The notes: generated from the sequence alone by a model not told the origin. A DNA stretch of 64,000 bases from Pseudaestuariivita rosea (GCF_017592335.1 NZ_JACNMP010000001.1:248001-312000); one strand, 5' to 3'; counted from the stretch's first letter, positions 8,081 through 16,937 are shown. Made by a program: numbers and translations.

Positions 8081-9130
8081 TCACCAGTGGTCTGTCGTAA
8101 GGTCAAATGCCTTTCTCATCACTGTGGGAAGGTCCGAGCGCCGAAAATCTCGGGCTGATACAAAGAAAAACCCTGGCGGATCGGGCATAGGGGGCAGCGT
8201 TGCGGTCTTAACCTGAAGGCGCAGATGAAAATGGGTAAAGGTATGGCGTGCCTCGGCCTGCAGGTCGCTCCAGTCGGCGGTCAGCGGCGGATTTTCCTGC
8301 GGATCATCGCCCCAATCTGATCCGGGCCATCCAAGCATGCCGCCCAAAAGACCTTTTTCCGGCCGCCGTTCCAGCAAAAACGCACCATCCTGCCGCCGTG
8401 CGATGTAAACGATACCAAAGCGGGTCGGTTTTTGCGCTTTGGGCTTTTTTCGGGGCAGGTCTGCCTGTACGCCTTCGCGCCGCGCAACACATGGATCACG
8501 CCATGGGCAAATACCGCAAGCCGGTGACTTGGGCGTACAGATCGTCGCGCCCAGGTCCATCACTGCTTGCGCGTAATCACCCGGCCGCATGGGCGGGGTC
8601 AGTTGTGCGGCTTTTCTGGTCAGTTCAGGCTTAGCGTCCGGTAGGGGTGTCTGAATGTTGTAGACGCGGGCCATCACACGTTCGACATTGCCATCGACCA
8701 CCGTTTCAGGCCGGTCAAAGGCAATCGAGGCGATGGCTGCAGCTGTATAAGGCCCGATGCCGGGCAGCTTTAGAAGCTGATCATACGTGTCCGGAAAGAT
8801 ACCATTGTGATCGTCCCGCACAGCACGCGCGCATTTTAGCAGGTTCCGTGCACGGGCATAGTACCCCAGCCCCGCCCATTCCGCCATAACATCTGCATCA
8901 TCTACTGCCGCAAGCGCCTGAACTGTCGGCCAACGTACCGTAAATCGGTTGAAATAGTCGCGAACAGCAGCGACGGTGGTCTGTTGCAGCATGACCTCGG
9001 ACAGCCAGACGCGATAGGGGTCAGGGATCACGCCCGCCTTGCGATCATGGGGGCCAATCCGCCACGGCATATCGCGTGCATGTCTGTCGTACCATTCTAG
9101 CAATACGTCGCTGAACTGATCGTCACGCAA
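8081..9130 (-). CDS. mutY: A/G-specific adenine DNA glycosylase
   Basis: Removes adenine mispaired with 8-oxoguanine in base excision repair. In its 349 residues are the catalytic glutamate in SEVMLQQT (E45), the helix-hairpin-helix LPGIGPYTA (122-130), the catalytic aspartate in VVDGNVER (D146) and the [4Fe-4S] cysteines at 198, 205, 208 and 214 with the exact C-x6-C-x2-C-x5-C spacing. A C-terminal NUDIX-like 8-oxoG recognition domain follows (LLERRPEKGLLGGMLGWP). The start is TTG at 9130; an in-frame stop lies two codons upstream, so it cannot begin much earlier. Divergent from the DUF721 gene. Confidence 0.93.
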   Translation of the reverse strand: MRDDQFSDVLLEWYDRHARDMPWRIGPHDRKAGVIPDPYRVWLSEVMLQQTTVAAVRDYFNRFTVRWPTVQALAAVDDADVMAEWAGLGYYARARNLLKCARAVRDDHNGIFPDTYDQLLKLPGIGPYTAAAIASIAFDRPETVVDGNVERVMARVYNIQTPLPDAKPELTRKAAQLTPPMRPGDYAQAVMDLGATICTPKSPACGICPWRDPCVARREGVQADLPRKKPKAQKPTRFGIVYIARRQDGAFLLERRPEKGLLGGMLGWPGSDWGDDPQENPPLTADWSDLQAEARHTFTHFHLRLQVKTATLPPMPDPPGFFFVSARDFRRSDLPTVMRKAFDLTTDHW

Positions 9131-9218
9131 TGTTTACGCCCCGTTTGGTCGTTTAAGACTGGTTTGCCGTCCAAGTCTGTCTAAGATAGAGCGTGACTGA
9201 TGAAAAACAGGAATATTG

Positions 9219-9728
9219 GTGATCGGCCAGCGCACATATAAATCGGGGTTCAAATCGGCGTCCAGTTTTCTGACGCAACAGATCCGTTCGGCCACGGAAA
9301 AGCGCGGGTTCGCTGTGACGCGACTGTTGACCCACTGGTCCGACATCGTGGGTGATGCGGTTGCCAATGTCGCGACGCCCGTCAAGATCAGATACGGTCG
9401 CGAAGGGTTCGGTGCCACGCTGACCTTGCTGACCACTGGTGCACAGGCCCCGATGTTGCAGGCGCAATTGCCGCAGATCAGGGATCGGGTGAATGCCTGT
9501 TACGGATACAACGCGATTTCGCAGATCCGCCTGACTCAGACGGCGCCGACCGGTTTTGCCGAAGGTCAGGCTCAGTTCAAACCAAAGCCAAAGGCGCGCC
9601 CGATGCCGTCTGTCCAGGTGGAACAATCGGCAAAACAAGTCGCTATGGTCGTAGAAAATGATGACCTGCGCGCGGCCCTTGAAAAACTGGGCACAAACAT
9701 TCTATCCAAGTACGGAAATAAGGATTGA
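9219..9728 (+). CDS. DUF721 / DciA-family protein
   Basis: A 169-residue basic protein with an N-terminal KH-like DUF721 domain (LLTHWSDIVGDAVANVATPVKI). DciA-family members load or activate the replicative helicase in bacteria without DnaC. The assignment here is by family pattern only. Start is GTG 9219 (a TTG sits one codon earlier), with AGGAA upstream. It is divergent from mutY and followed 8 bases later by a DsbA-like gene, an arrangement I believe is common in this family of bacteria. Confidence 0.72.
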   Translation: MIGQRTYKSGFKSASSFLTQQIRSATEKRGFAVTRLLTHWSDIVGDAVANVATPVKIRYGREGFGATLTLLTTGAQAPMLQAQLPQIRDRVNACYGYNAISQIRLTQTAPTGFAEGQAQFKPKPKARPMPSVQVEQSAKQVAMVVENDDLRAALEKLGTNILSKYGNKD

Positions 9729-9736
9729 GGCACAAA

Positions 9737-10393
9737 ATGAAACGTATCGCTGCCATAGCTGCTGTTGCGGCGCTTGCTGCTGGTGGGACTTATTTGTTCA
9801 TGCAACCCGGCCAAACGCCAAGCCCCATTGGCGCGGCGCAGGCTCAAACCACGACCGAGGTTCCCTCGGATATCGTTGAAATGGCCATAGGGTCTGAAAA
9901 CGCGCCGGTGACTGTTGTCGAATATGCCTCGTTCACGTGTCCGCACTGCGCGACCTTCCATGAAGGCACTTTTGAGCAGATCAAGGAAAACTATATCGAC
10001 ACAGGCAAGGTTCGTTTCGTCTATCGCGAAGTGTATTTTGACCGCTTTGGTTTATGGGCGTCAATGGTGGCGCGCTGTGGTGGCGAAATGCGCTTCTTTG
10101 GCATCGCCGATATGATCTATGACCAACAGCGTGAATGGCTGGCCTCGGGCGATCCTGTGCAGATTGCTGACAACTTGCGCACCATCGGGCGGGCGGCTGG
10201 CATGTCAGGCGAACAGGTCAACGCCTGTATGGAAGATCGCGGCAAGGCCGAGGCACTGATCAACTGGTATGAGGCCAACGCAAGCGCCGACCGCATTGAA
10301 TCGACCCCGTCGTTTGTGATCAATGGCGAAAGATACTCGAATATGAGCTATCGTGAGTTCGCCCGTGTTCTGGACGAAAAACTTTCCAACTGA
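9737..10393 (+). CDS. DsbA-family thiol:disulfide oxidoreductase, exported
   Basis: A 218-residue periplasmic thioredoxin-fold protein. It has an N-terminal signal segment (MKRIAAIAAVAALAAGG), a linker, then the active site FTCPHC at 66-71 and the cis-proline loop ESTPSFVING near residue 190. These features suit oxidation or isomerisation of disulfides in exported proteins. Start is ATG 9737, not the ATG four codons earlier that overlaps the upstream stop. The stop codon overlaps the CoA-transferase start by one base (TGATG), giving likely translational coupling even though the two functions look unrelated. Confidence 0.87.
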   Translation: MKRIAAIAAVAALAAGGTYLFMQPGQTPSPIGAAQAQTTTEVPSDIVEMAIGSENAPVTVVEYASFTCPHCATFHEGTFEQIKENYIDTGKVRFVYREVYFDRFGLWASMVARCGGEMRFFGIADMIYDQQREWLASGDPVQIADNLRTIGRAAGMSGEQVNACMEDRGKAEALINWYEANASADRIESTPSFVINGERYSNMSYREFARVLDEKLSN

Positions 10394-11499
10394 TGACGCC
10401 ACTGGCTGGCCTGAAGGTTGTTGAGCTTGCACGGATTCTGGCCGGTCCCTGGGCCGGTCAGACCTTGGCCGACCTGGGTGCCGAGGTTATCAAAATCGAA
10501 AGTCCAGCCGGTGATGATACCCGGCAATGGGGACCGCCCTTTGTCGATCACGATGGCGCCCGGTCTGCAGCCTATTTCCATTGCTGCAACCGTGGGAAAA
10601 CAAGTGTCGTTCTGGACTTCAACCGGGAAACCGACCGCGATGAAGTGCTTTGCCTGATTTCTGATGCCGATGTCCTGATCGAAAATTTCAAGGTCGGCGG
10701 TTTGGCTAAATATGGGCTGGATTACGACAGCGTCGCGGTGCTGAATCCACAGTTGATTTACTGTTCTATCACCGGTTTTGGGCAAACAGGACCTTATGCG
10801 CATCGCGCGGGGTACGACTATATTATCCAGGGCATGTCGGGCCTGATGTCGATCACCGGTGAACCCGACGGCCCGCCGCAAAAGGTGGGTGTTGCGATCA
10901 CGGATATCCTGACAGGCGTTTATGCAACCACCGCCATTTTGGCGGCTTTACAACAGCGCCATGTGACTGGTCGCGGGCAGCACATTGATATGGCATTGCT
11001 GGATGTTGCAGTCGCCGTGCAGGCCAATCAGGCGATGAATTACCTGGTTACGGGCACGTCGCCCATGCGTTTGGGCACCGCGCATCCGAACCTGGCCCCC
11101 TATCAGGTTTTTGCCTGCAACGACGGTCATATCATTATTGCAGTGGGCAATGACGCGCAGTTTGTTCGGCTGTGTCAGGTGCTGAATTGCCCCGAACTGG
11201 GTACTGACATCAAATACCGCACCAATCCTGACCGGGTTTCGCATCGGGAAAAACTGGCCAACGATCTAGGGGCTTACATCGCCAATTGGACGAAAGATAC
11301 GCTATTGAAGGCTTGTGAAGATGCCGGGGTGCCCGCAGGGCCCATCAATACGATAGCCGAGGTCTTTGACGATCCACAGGTCAAACACCGAATGATGCAG
11401 CAGGATTACGCGGGCGTGCCGGGGGTCAGATCACCATTTCAGTTTTCCGATGCGAACCTGGGCCAAAGGCGGGCCTCTCCGCCCCTGAAAAAGAAATAG
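10393..11499 (+). CDS. CaiB/BaiF-type (family III) CoA-transferase
   Basis: Moves CoA between carboxylic acids through an aspartyl-CoA thioester. The 368-residue protein has the family N-terminus (LAGLKVVELARILAGPW), the GxGQTGPY segment at 128-135, and the likely catalytic Asp171 in ITDILTGVYA. The substrate pair cannot be read from sequence; formyl-CoA:oxalate, succinyl-CoA and carnitine enzymes all share this fold. It is coupled to the DsbA-like gene by a one-base overlap and followed by a weak hairpin before the convergent yceI gene. Confidence 0.85.
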   Translation: MTPLAGLKVVELARILAGPWAGQTLADLGAEVIKIESPAGDDTRQWGPPFVDHDGARSAAYFHCCNRGKTSVVLDFNRETDRDEVLCLISDADVLIENFKVGGLAKYGLDYDSVAVLNPQLIYCSITGFGQTGPYAHRAGYDYIIQGMSGLMSITGEPDGPPQKVGVAITDILTGVYATTAILAALQQRHVTGRGQHIDMALLDVAVAVQANQAMNYLVTGTSPMRLGTAHPNLAPYQVFACNDGHIIIAVGNDAQFVRLCQVLNCPELGTDIKYRTNPDRVSHREKLANDLGAYIANWTKDTLLKACEDAGVPAGPINTIAEVFDDPQVKHRMMQQDYAGVPGVRSPFQFSDANLGQRRASPPLKKK

Positions 11500-11522
11500 C
11501 CACCACCCATGGGGCGATGGCT
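11498..11522. terminator. Weak bidirectional hairpin between CoA-transferase and yceI
   Basis: AGCCA (11498-11502) pairs with TGGCT (11518-11522), with further C:G pairs inside and an ATG loop. There are two mismatches and no clean T run, so it is at best a weak terminator for the convergent genes. Confidence 0.4.
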
Positions 11523-11528
11523 GTTCAA

Positions 11529-12110
11529 TTATTCAGCCTGCTGCGCTTCGATTGAAATCCGAACCTCAACTTCATCCGATACAGCCGGTGCAAATGCACC
11601 TACCCCAAAGTCAGACCGCAGCAGTGTCGTTGTGGCGTCAAAGCCAACGGTTGGTGTGCCTTCCTTGGGGCCAAACGGAAACGGCTGAGACTGCGTCAGT
11701 GTAGTTTCCAGCACGACAGACTGCGTGATATCGTTCATTGTCAGATCACCGGTAATGTTGGCCGTGTTGTCGCCGGTCACTTCGATACTGGTTGAGCTGA
11801 AGGTAATCATGTCATCTTCTGTCGCGCCAAAGAAGTCATCTGACATAAAATGCTCTTCCCGCGCTTCCCAGCCTGTAAACATGCTCATGACAGGCATCGA
11901 CACGGTCACGCTTGAATTTGCGGGATCTTCCTGATCAAACATGATTTCGCCTTCAAAGCCTGAAAACATGCCAAAAGTCGTGGAATAGCCAAGATGGTTA
12001 TAGCTGAACAGAACCTGACTGTGGCTTGCATCCAGCGCATATCTTTCTGGTGCGGCAAATACAGGGGTCGCCAAGACGGCAATGGCAGTAGCAAAAGCAA
12101 GGGGTTTCAT
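11529..12110 (-). CDS. YceI-family periplasmic protein
   Basis: A 193-residue exported lipocalin-like protein. The signal peptide runs to about residue 19 (ATAIAVLATPVFA), then YALDASHSQVLFSYNHLGYST starts the YceI domain. Members bind polyisoprenoid lipids in the periplasm; the ligand here is unknown. Expression is likely monocistronic. Its upstream region holds a GTGTTC/GAACAC dyad at 12193-12210. Confidence 0.85.
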   Translation of the reverse strand: MKPLAFATAIAVLATPVFAAPERYALDASHSQVLFSYNHLGYSTTFGMFSGFEGEIMFDQEDPANSSVTVSMPVMSMFTGWEAREEHFMSDDFFGATEDDMITFSSTSIEVTGDNTANITGDLTMNDITQSVVLETTLTQSQPFPFGPKEGTPTVGFDATTTLLRSDFGVGAFAPAVSDEVEVRISIEAQQAE

Positions 12111-12192
12111 CGGACACTCCGGTTAAATTGCATCTGTCGTTAACAATTCGCGCTATTTTGTCGCAAAGCAAGTCGACAGAACTCAACACTAT

Positions 12193-12210
12193 GTGTTCAT
12201 CTACGAACAC
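12193..12210. promoter_or_regulatory. GTGTTC-N6-GAACAC dyad upstream of yceI
   Basis: A perfect 6-bp inverted repeat with a 6-base spacer in the 187-base spacer between the divergent yceI and DUF4170 genes. It has the size of a transcription-factor operator. It is not the alphaproteobacterial LexA box, which is a direct repeat GTTC-N7-GTTC. The regulator is unknown. Confidence 0.35.
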
Positions 12211-12297
12211 GACGGTGCCTAAAATGTCTTTTGCAGCCGCGGCTTGACCATGGGGCCGAAATTCATAGAGTGCGATCAACATAAAAAGGGGCATTTC

Positions 12298-12543
12298 ATG
12301 ACACAACGTTTGCATCTGGTTTTCGGGGGTGAATTGGTTGACCCCACCAAGAATGCGTTCAAGAACGTCGAAGATATTCATATTGTGGGAATTTTCCCCG
12401 ATTATGCAAAGGCCTTTGATGCCTGGAAAGCCGAAGCCCAACGCACCGTCGATAATGCACATATGCGATATTACATCGCCCATCTGCACAGATTGCGGGA
12501 CGAAGAGACCGAGGCCTCTCCGACCGAGGAACTTGGGTCTTAA
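12298..12543 (+). CDS. DUF4170 protein
   Basis: An 81-residue alphaproteobacterial protein of the DUF4170 family (TQRLHLVFGGELVDP, then IHIVGIFPDYAKAFDAWKAEAQRTVDNAHMRY). Start is ATG 12298 with AAAAAGGGG upstream. The gene sits 10 bases before the Kdo-transferase gene and two genes before lpxK, so a role connected with lipid A-core assembly is possible. The family has no established function. Confidence 0.78.
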   Translation: MTQRLHLVFGGELVDPTKNAFKNVEDIHIVGIFPDYAKAFDAWKAEAQRTVDNAHMRYYIAHLHRLRDEETEASPTEELGS

Positions 12544-12553
12544 GTTGTGACGG

Positions 12554-13753
12554 ATGGCGCATCCTGCGGATCATCTGGACAAAAGTGAAAACCTGACCTC
12601 GGGCGCAGCTTTGTCGACCAAGGCCGAGGGGCCACTGATCTGGCTGCAGGCGTCCGAAGCACCCGATGCGCTGGCAATGTGTGAACTTGCGGCGCGGCTG
12701 CGATTGGAACGCGATGATGCACGTTTTCTGCTGACCGTCCCGCAGACGCTTGTGCTGCCATCGGATGATCGATTTCAGATTGTCACGGTGCAACCACTGC
12801 CGCCGGAAACCCCGCAAGCTGTCGAAATATTTTTGAAGATATGGAAGCCCGATCTGTTGATCTGGTGCAATGGCGAACTGCGCCATGTGCTGCTGGAAAA
12901 ATTCGCGCAGCAATCTGTGCCGATGTTTCTGATCAATCTGACAACGGGCGCAGCCGACAGTTCAAATCTGAAGTGGATGCTGGGATTCCAGCACGATACT
13001 TTGCAGCATTTTCAACAGATTTTTGCTGCTGACCGCGAGGCGGAAGCGATGGCGAAACGTTTGGGTGCCAGATCTGATCGCGTCACGATCACCCCCATGA
13101 TCCAGGAAGGGACGCCCGCACTGGTCTGTGATGATGAAGAACGTATTCATCTGTCTGCCAAACTCAGCAATCGCCCGGTCTGGTTGGCCGCATATGCGTC
13201 GGAAAAAGAAATTGAGCTGATCACCCAGGCACACCGGCGGGCGTGCCGTACAGCACACCGCCTGTTATTGATCCTTGTGCCTGACGATCTGTCGGCTGGT
13301 TCAGACATTGCCAGCATGCTGCAGGGTCAGGGCTGGTCTGTCGCAACACGGTCCAATGGCGAAGAACCGTGGGAGGCAACGCAGATCTATCTGGCTGATA
13401 CCAAAGACGAGATGGGATTGTGGTATCGCCTCGCGCCCATCACATTTATCGGTTGTTCTTTGGCCCATGGTCCTGGACACAACCCCCTTGAACCCGCAGC
13501 ACTTGGTTCGGCCGTCATTCACGGCCCGAATATCGCGCGTTATCGGCACAGCTATCAGCGTCTGGCGCAGGCCGAGGCCGCCAGAACGGTTCGATCCGCA
13601 GATCAACTGGCAGGCGCCGTCGAATACCTGATATCACCCAACAACGCTGCGAAAATGGCCCATGGTGCATGGGATGTTATATCAGATGCAGCAGAAGCGA
13701 CCGATCATCTGATTGAAATCAGTCTGTTAGCCCTTGATGATCAAGGCGTTTGA
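12554..13753 (+). CDS. waaA: Divergent 3-deoxy-D-manno-octulosonate (Kdo) transferase
   Basis: A GT30-type glycosyltransferase that would add Kdo to lipid A precursor at the inner membrane. The C-terminal donor-binding half is clear: ITFIGCSLAHGPGHNPLEPAALG matches the family's GSL-GGHNPLEPA motif. The N-terminal half is poorly conserved and lacks the usual membrane anchor; a possible equivalent of the catalytic glutamate is E35 in LQASEAP. At 399 residues it is a little short. It lies between DUF4170 and lpxK (3 bases apart), which supports the assignment. Confidence 0.78.
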   Translation: MAHPADHLDKSENLTSGAALSTKAEGPLIWLQASEAPDALAMCELAARLRLERDDARFLLTVPQTLVLPSDDRFQIVTVQPLPPETPQAVEIFLKIWKPDLLIWCNGELRHVLLEKFAQQSVPMFLINLTTGAADSSNLKWMLGFQHDTLQHFQQIFAADREAEAMAKRLGARSDRVTITPMIQEGTPALVCDDEERIHLSAKLSNRPVWLAAYASEKEIELITQAHRRACRTAHRLLLILVPDDLSAGSDIASMLQGQGWSVATRSNGEEPWEATQIYLADTKDEMGLWYRLAPITFIGCSLAHGPGHNPLEPAALGSAVIHGPNIARYRHSYQRLAQAEAARTVRSADQLAGAVEYLISPNNAAKMAHGAWDVISDAAEATDHLIEISLLALDDQGV

Positions 13754-13756
13754 TCG

Positions 13757-14770
13757 ATGAAAGCACCACTTTTCTGGTTTTCAGCGCCGCATAAACCGGC
13801 CTGGCAAGCGCGCCTTTTGGCGCCGCTTGGCTGGCTTTACGCGCAAGCGACCGCAAGACGTCTGAAGAAACGCGGTACTGCAGCGGCCTGCCCCGTAATC
13901 TGCATCGGCAATATCAACGCGGGGGGTACGGGCAAAACACCGATGGTGATTGCCGTGGTTGAACGTCTTAAGGCGCGGGGGCTGAAGTGTATCTGTGTCT
14001 CGCGCGGCTACGGTGGCCAGATGAAAGGCCCGATCCAGGTCGCAGCCGATCATCAGGCATGTGATGTGGGCGACGAACCGCTTTTGATTGCAGCTTTCAC
14101 AGAAACGATTGTGGCGCAGGATCGGGCGGCCGGTGTTCGGATGGCTGAAGACATGGGCGCGGATGTCATCATCATGGATGACGGGTTTCAGAACCCAAGT
14201 GTCGTCAAGGATATCTCGGTCGTTGTCGTCGACGCGTGGAAAGGCTTTGGCAACGCGCGTGTCATTCCGGCGGGCCCTTTGCGCGAACCGGTTGAAGCGG
14301 GCTTGAAACGGGCGGATATGGTGCTGTCTATTGGGCCGGATCGCGCGCAGGATCGATTTGCCAAGCTCTGGTCTGATCGCATTGCCATTCCGCATATCCG
14401 CGGGCGCCTAGAGCCGTTGCCGACCGGCATGCCCTGGGCCGGACTGCCATGTCTGGCCTTCGCGGGCATCGGACACCCGGAAAAGTTCTTTGAGACCTTG
14501 CGCAACATGGGGGCCAATGTGCTGCGGGGCGAGGCTTTGAAAGATCACCAACCACTGACCGAAGTCCTGATGAAGCGGCTTGAGATCGAAGCGCAGATGC
14601 TGAATGCCCAGTTGGTCACAACGGAAAAAGACGCCGTTCGTTTGCCGGATAGCTTCCGCCGTAAGGTTCTGACTGTGCCCGTTCGTCTGCAGATCGATGA
14701 CTGGTCGGTCTTTGATGCTGCTTTTGAGGAAGCGGAGCAGCAGAAGTCTAAGTCAACAAAGCCTTCGTGA
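13757..14770 (+). CDS. lpxK: Tetraacyldisaccharide 4'-kinase
   Basis: Phosphorylates the 4' position of the lipid A disaccharide on the cytoplasmic face of the inner membrane. The 337-residue protein has an N-terminal membrane-associated helix and the P-loop GNINAGGTGKT at 51-61. DDGFQNP further on is the family's conserved metal and substrate segment. It is the third gene of the DUF4170-waaA-lpxK unit. Its last 23 bases overlap the 3' end of the convergent cysQ gene. Confidence 0.93.
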   Translation: MKAPLFWFSAPHKPAWQARLLAPLGWLYAQATARRLKKRGTAAACPVICIGNINAGGTGKTPMVIAVVERLKARGLKCICVSRGYGGQMKGPIQVAADHQACDVGDEPLLIAAFTETIVAQDRAAGVRMAEDMGADVIIMDDGFQNPSVVKDISVVVVDAWKGFGNARVIPAGPLREPVEAGLKRADMVLSIGPDRAQDRFAKLWSDRIAIPHIRGRLEPLPTGMPWAGLPCLAFAGIGHPEKFFETLRNMGANVLRGEALKDHQPLTEVLMKRLEIEAQMLNAQLVTTEKDAVRLPDSFRRKVLTVPVRLQIDDWSVFDAAFEEAEQQKSKSTKPS

Positions 14771-15524
14771 TCTGATCATGCAGACGCGGTCCTGCAGCCA
14801 CAACGCCAGCAACTTGAGGTTTTCGATTGTTGAACACCAATTCTTGCCCATCGGGCGACGTCACAACACCGCCCGCTTCCTGAACGATCAACATACCTGC
14901 GGCAATGTCCCATTCCCACGTCGGACGCAGGGTCATCATGGCGTCAAAACGACCCTCGCCCACCAGACTTAGGCGATAGGCCAAGGATGCCCTGAAATGC
15001 CGTTTCAACGGTGGCGCGCCACCTTTCCAGTTTTCGGCAAACAGATTGGGCTTGGCCGCCAACACGGTGGCATCCTGCATGGTATCCCTACCGGTCACAA
15101 AAAGGGGTGCGTCGTTGTGAAAAGCACCCTGACCTGTTTCGGCGTGATACATCTTATCCCGCGCTGGCAGGTAAACAACTGCGGCGGTCGGCACGCCATT
15201 TTCGACGATCGCCAGTGAATGCGCCCAGGTTGCATTGCCCTCCATAAAGGACCGCGTTCCATCAATAGGATCGATCACGAATGTTCGTTCAGCGGTTGAT
15301 CTGGCCGGATCGTCCTCGGATTCCTCACTAAGCCAGCCATAGTCAGGGCGGGCGCCCATCAGCCTATCGCGCAGCATGGCATTGACGGCCAGATCAGCCT
15401 CGGTCACCGGTCCTGCGCCATCGGGTTTGTCCCAGACCTGAGGTTCGCTGCGAAAGAACCGTTTTGCGATTTCACCTGCGTCTTTTGCTGCGTCCATCAG
15501 CAGCGTCAGGTCATTCCCCGGCAA
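14748..15524 (-). CDS. cysQ: CysQ-type 3'(2'),5'-bisphosphate nucleotidase
   Basis: A Mg-dependent phosphatase of the inositol monophosphatase superfamily that likely clears PAP, the by-product of sulfate assimilation and sulfotransfer. In its 258 residues are WLSEES (64-69), the metal motif DPIDGT (85-90) and WEWDIAAGMLIVQEAGG near the end. CysQ, inositol monophosphatase and HisN are hard to separate by motif; CysQ is favoured by length and the GTRSFMEG segment. It starts inside the pmbA stop region (14-base overlap). Confidence 0.8.
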   Translation of the reverse strand: MPGNDLTLLMDAAKDAGEIAKRFFRSEPQVWDKPDGAGPVTEADLAVNAMLRDRLMGARPDYGWLSEESEDDPARSTAERTFVIDPIDGTRSFMEGNATWAHSLAIVENGVPTAAVVYLPARDKMYHAETGQGAFHNDAPLFVTGRDTMQDATVLAAKPNLFAENWKGGAPPLKRHFRASLAYRLSLVGEGRFDAMMTLRPTWEWDIAAGMLIVQEAGGVVTSPDGQELVFNNRKPQVAGVVAAGPRLHDQITKALLT

Positions 15525-16854
15525 TGGTCAGACCTTCAACTAAAAGCGATGGGACAACGCGCGACAGATAGGGCCGCGCATCATTGGCCGGAATGATCGT
15601 TTTCAGCATTGCCCGCAGGTTTCCGGCGATGGTGCATTCATTCACCGGGTACTGCACTTCGCCGTTTTCCACCCAGAACCCGGATGCACCGCGCGAATAG
15701 TCCCCTGTGGTCGGATTGATCGAACTGCCGATCATAGATGTGACCAACAGGCCCGTTCCCATATCCTGGATAAGTTCCTGTTGCGTTTTATCGCCTTGGG
15801 TCAGTTCTATATTGCTGACACTGGGCGACGGCGGCGCGGATGTGCCGCGGACTGCATTTGCGGTACTGTCCAGCCCCAGCTTGCGGGCTGTGGCAAGATC
15901 CAACGTCCATTCGCACAATATACCATTTTCGACAATCGCACGACGGCGGGTTGGCAGCCCTTCAGCATCAAAGGGCCGTGATCCAGCAATCCGGCGTCGA
16001 TGCGGGTCTTCGATCACCGAAAGTGCCCCAGGCAAAACCTGTTCGCCCATGCCGTCGCGCAACCACGAAGACCCACGCGCAATCATGGTGCCATTGATCG
16101 CTGTAATCAGGTGTCCAATCAACGAGGACGAAACGCGTTCATCGAACAGAACCGGAAAACTGCCCGTTTTCGGTTTTTTCGCGCCCTGCCGGGCGATGGT
16201 ACGGTCGGCTGCGGATTGGCCGATGTCTTGCGGGCTGCGCAGGTCGGCCTGAAATATGCGACTGTCGCCATCATAGTCCCGTTCCATCCCGGTACCTTCG
16301 CCCGCAATCGCGACGCAGTACAGACTACGATCTGTGCGGGCATATCCGCCCGAGAACCCATTGCTGGCGGCCAGATGGATGTGCCGTTTTGTATAGGCGG
16401 CTGAGCTTGACTGAACCTGGCTGATCCCCTTGACTGCCATCGCTGTTGCTTCAGCCTGACGGGCATCTGCCTCTAGATCGGTTGGCTGAGGTTCAGCAGC
16501 AGGATCGGTTAGTTCAAGCGCATCGATATCGGCATTCTGTGCCAACTGATCAGCTGTAGCCAAACCGGCAAAGGGGTCTTCTGGCGCCTCATTGGCCATG
16601 GCGACCGCACGTTCCGCCATTTTTTCGACGGTCTGCGGACTGATATCCGAGGTCGACACACAGGCCTGTCGTTTACCGATCAGCACGCGCAAGCCAAGAT
16701 CGACCCCTTCGGATCGTTCGGCCTGTTCAATCACACCGCCACGCACATCGATTGAAATCGAAGTGCCATCGACAGCGATTACATCGGCGGCATCAGCGCC
16801 GGCTTTCAGCGCCGCCGCAACGGCTGACTGCGTCAGTTCATCAAGCTTATGCAT
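15511..16854 (-). CDS. pmbA: PmbA/TldE-family metalloprotease component
   Basis: A 447-residue partner subunit of the TldD/TldE protease that trims peptides such as microcin precursors. The sequence matches the family throughout (VDLGLRVLIGKRQACVSTSD and, near the end, TGDYSRGASGFWVENGE). TldE subunits lack the HExxxH zinc site carried by TldD, and none is seen here; no tldD gene is in the window. Start is ATG 16854, with AAGGAG and TAGGA upstream; a hairpin at 16868-16901 reaches into the AAGGAG. Confidence 0.88.
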   Translation of the reverse strand: MHKLDELTQSAVAAALKAGADAADVIAVDGTSISIDVRGGVIEQAERSEGVDLGLRVLIGKRQACVSTSDISPQTVEKMAERAVAMANEAPEDPFAGLATADQLAQNADIDALELTDPAAEPQPTDLEADARQAEATAMAVKGISQVQSSSAAYTKRHIHLAASNGFSGGYARTDRSLYCVAIAGEGTGMERDYDGDSRIFQADLRSPQDIGQSAADRTIARQGAKKPKTGSFPVLFDERVSSSLIGHLITAINGTMIARGSSWLRDGMGEQVLPGALSVIEDPHRRRIAGSRPFDAEGLPTRRRAIVENGILCEWTLDLATARKLGLDSTANAVRGTSAPPSPSVSNIELTQGDKTQQELIQDMGTGLLVTSMIGSSINPTTGDYSRGASGFWVENGEVQYPVNECTIAGNLRAMLKTIIPANDARPYLSRVVPSLLVEGLTIAGE

Positions 16855-16867
16855 GGAAGTCCTACTC

Positions 16868-16901
16868 CTTGCCCGGGACAATAGGTTGTGTCACGGGCAA
16901 G
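16868..16901 (-). promoter_or_regulatory. Leader hairpin touching the pmbA ribosome site
   Basis: On the minus-strand RNA, CUUGCCCG (16901-16894) pairs with CGGGCAAG (16875-16868), followed inward by a U:C-type mismatch and a further GACA/UGUC helix around an 8-base loop. The last AAG of the 3' arm is the beginning of the AAGGAG ribosome site of pmbA. It could dampen translation or simply protect the 5' end of the message. Confidence 0.5.
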
Positions 16902-16907
16902 TAAAGC

Positions 16908-16931
16908 GGGGCAACCGCCAAGGGCTGCCCC
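16908..16931 (-). terminator. Possible terminator after the DUF2125 gene
   Basis: GGGGCA (16908-16913) and TGCCCC (16926-16931) form a 6-bp stem just after the DUF2125 stop on the minus strand. The following GCTTTACTT is only moderately T-rich, so termination would be weak. Confidence 0.4.
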
Positions 16932-16937
16932 AATTGA

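Noticed and set aside
12193-12210. LexA (SOS) box before yceI
   Set aside because: The alphaproteobacterial LexA box is GTTC-N7-GTTC; here the second half is inverted and the spacing is 6.
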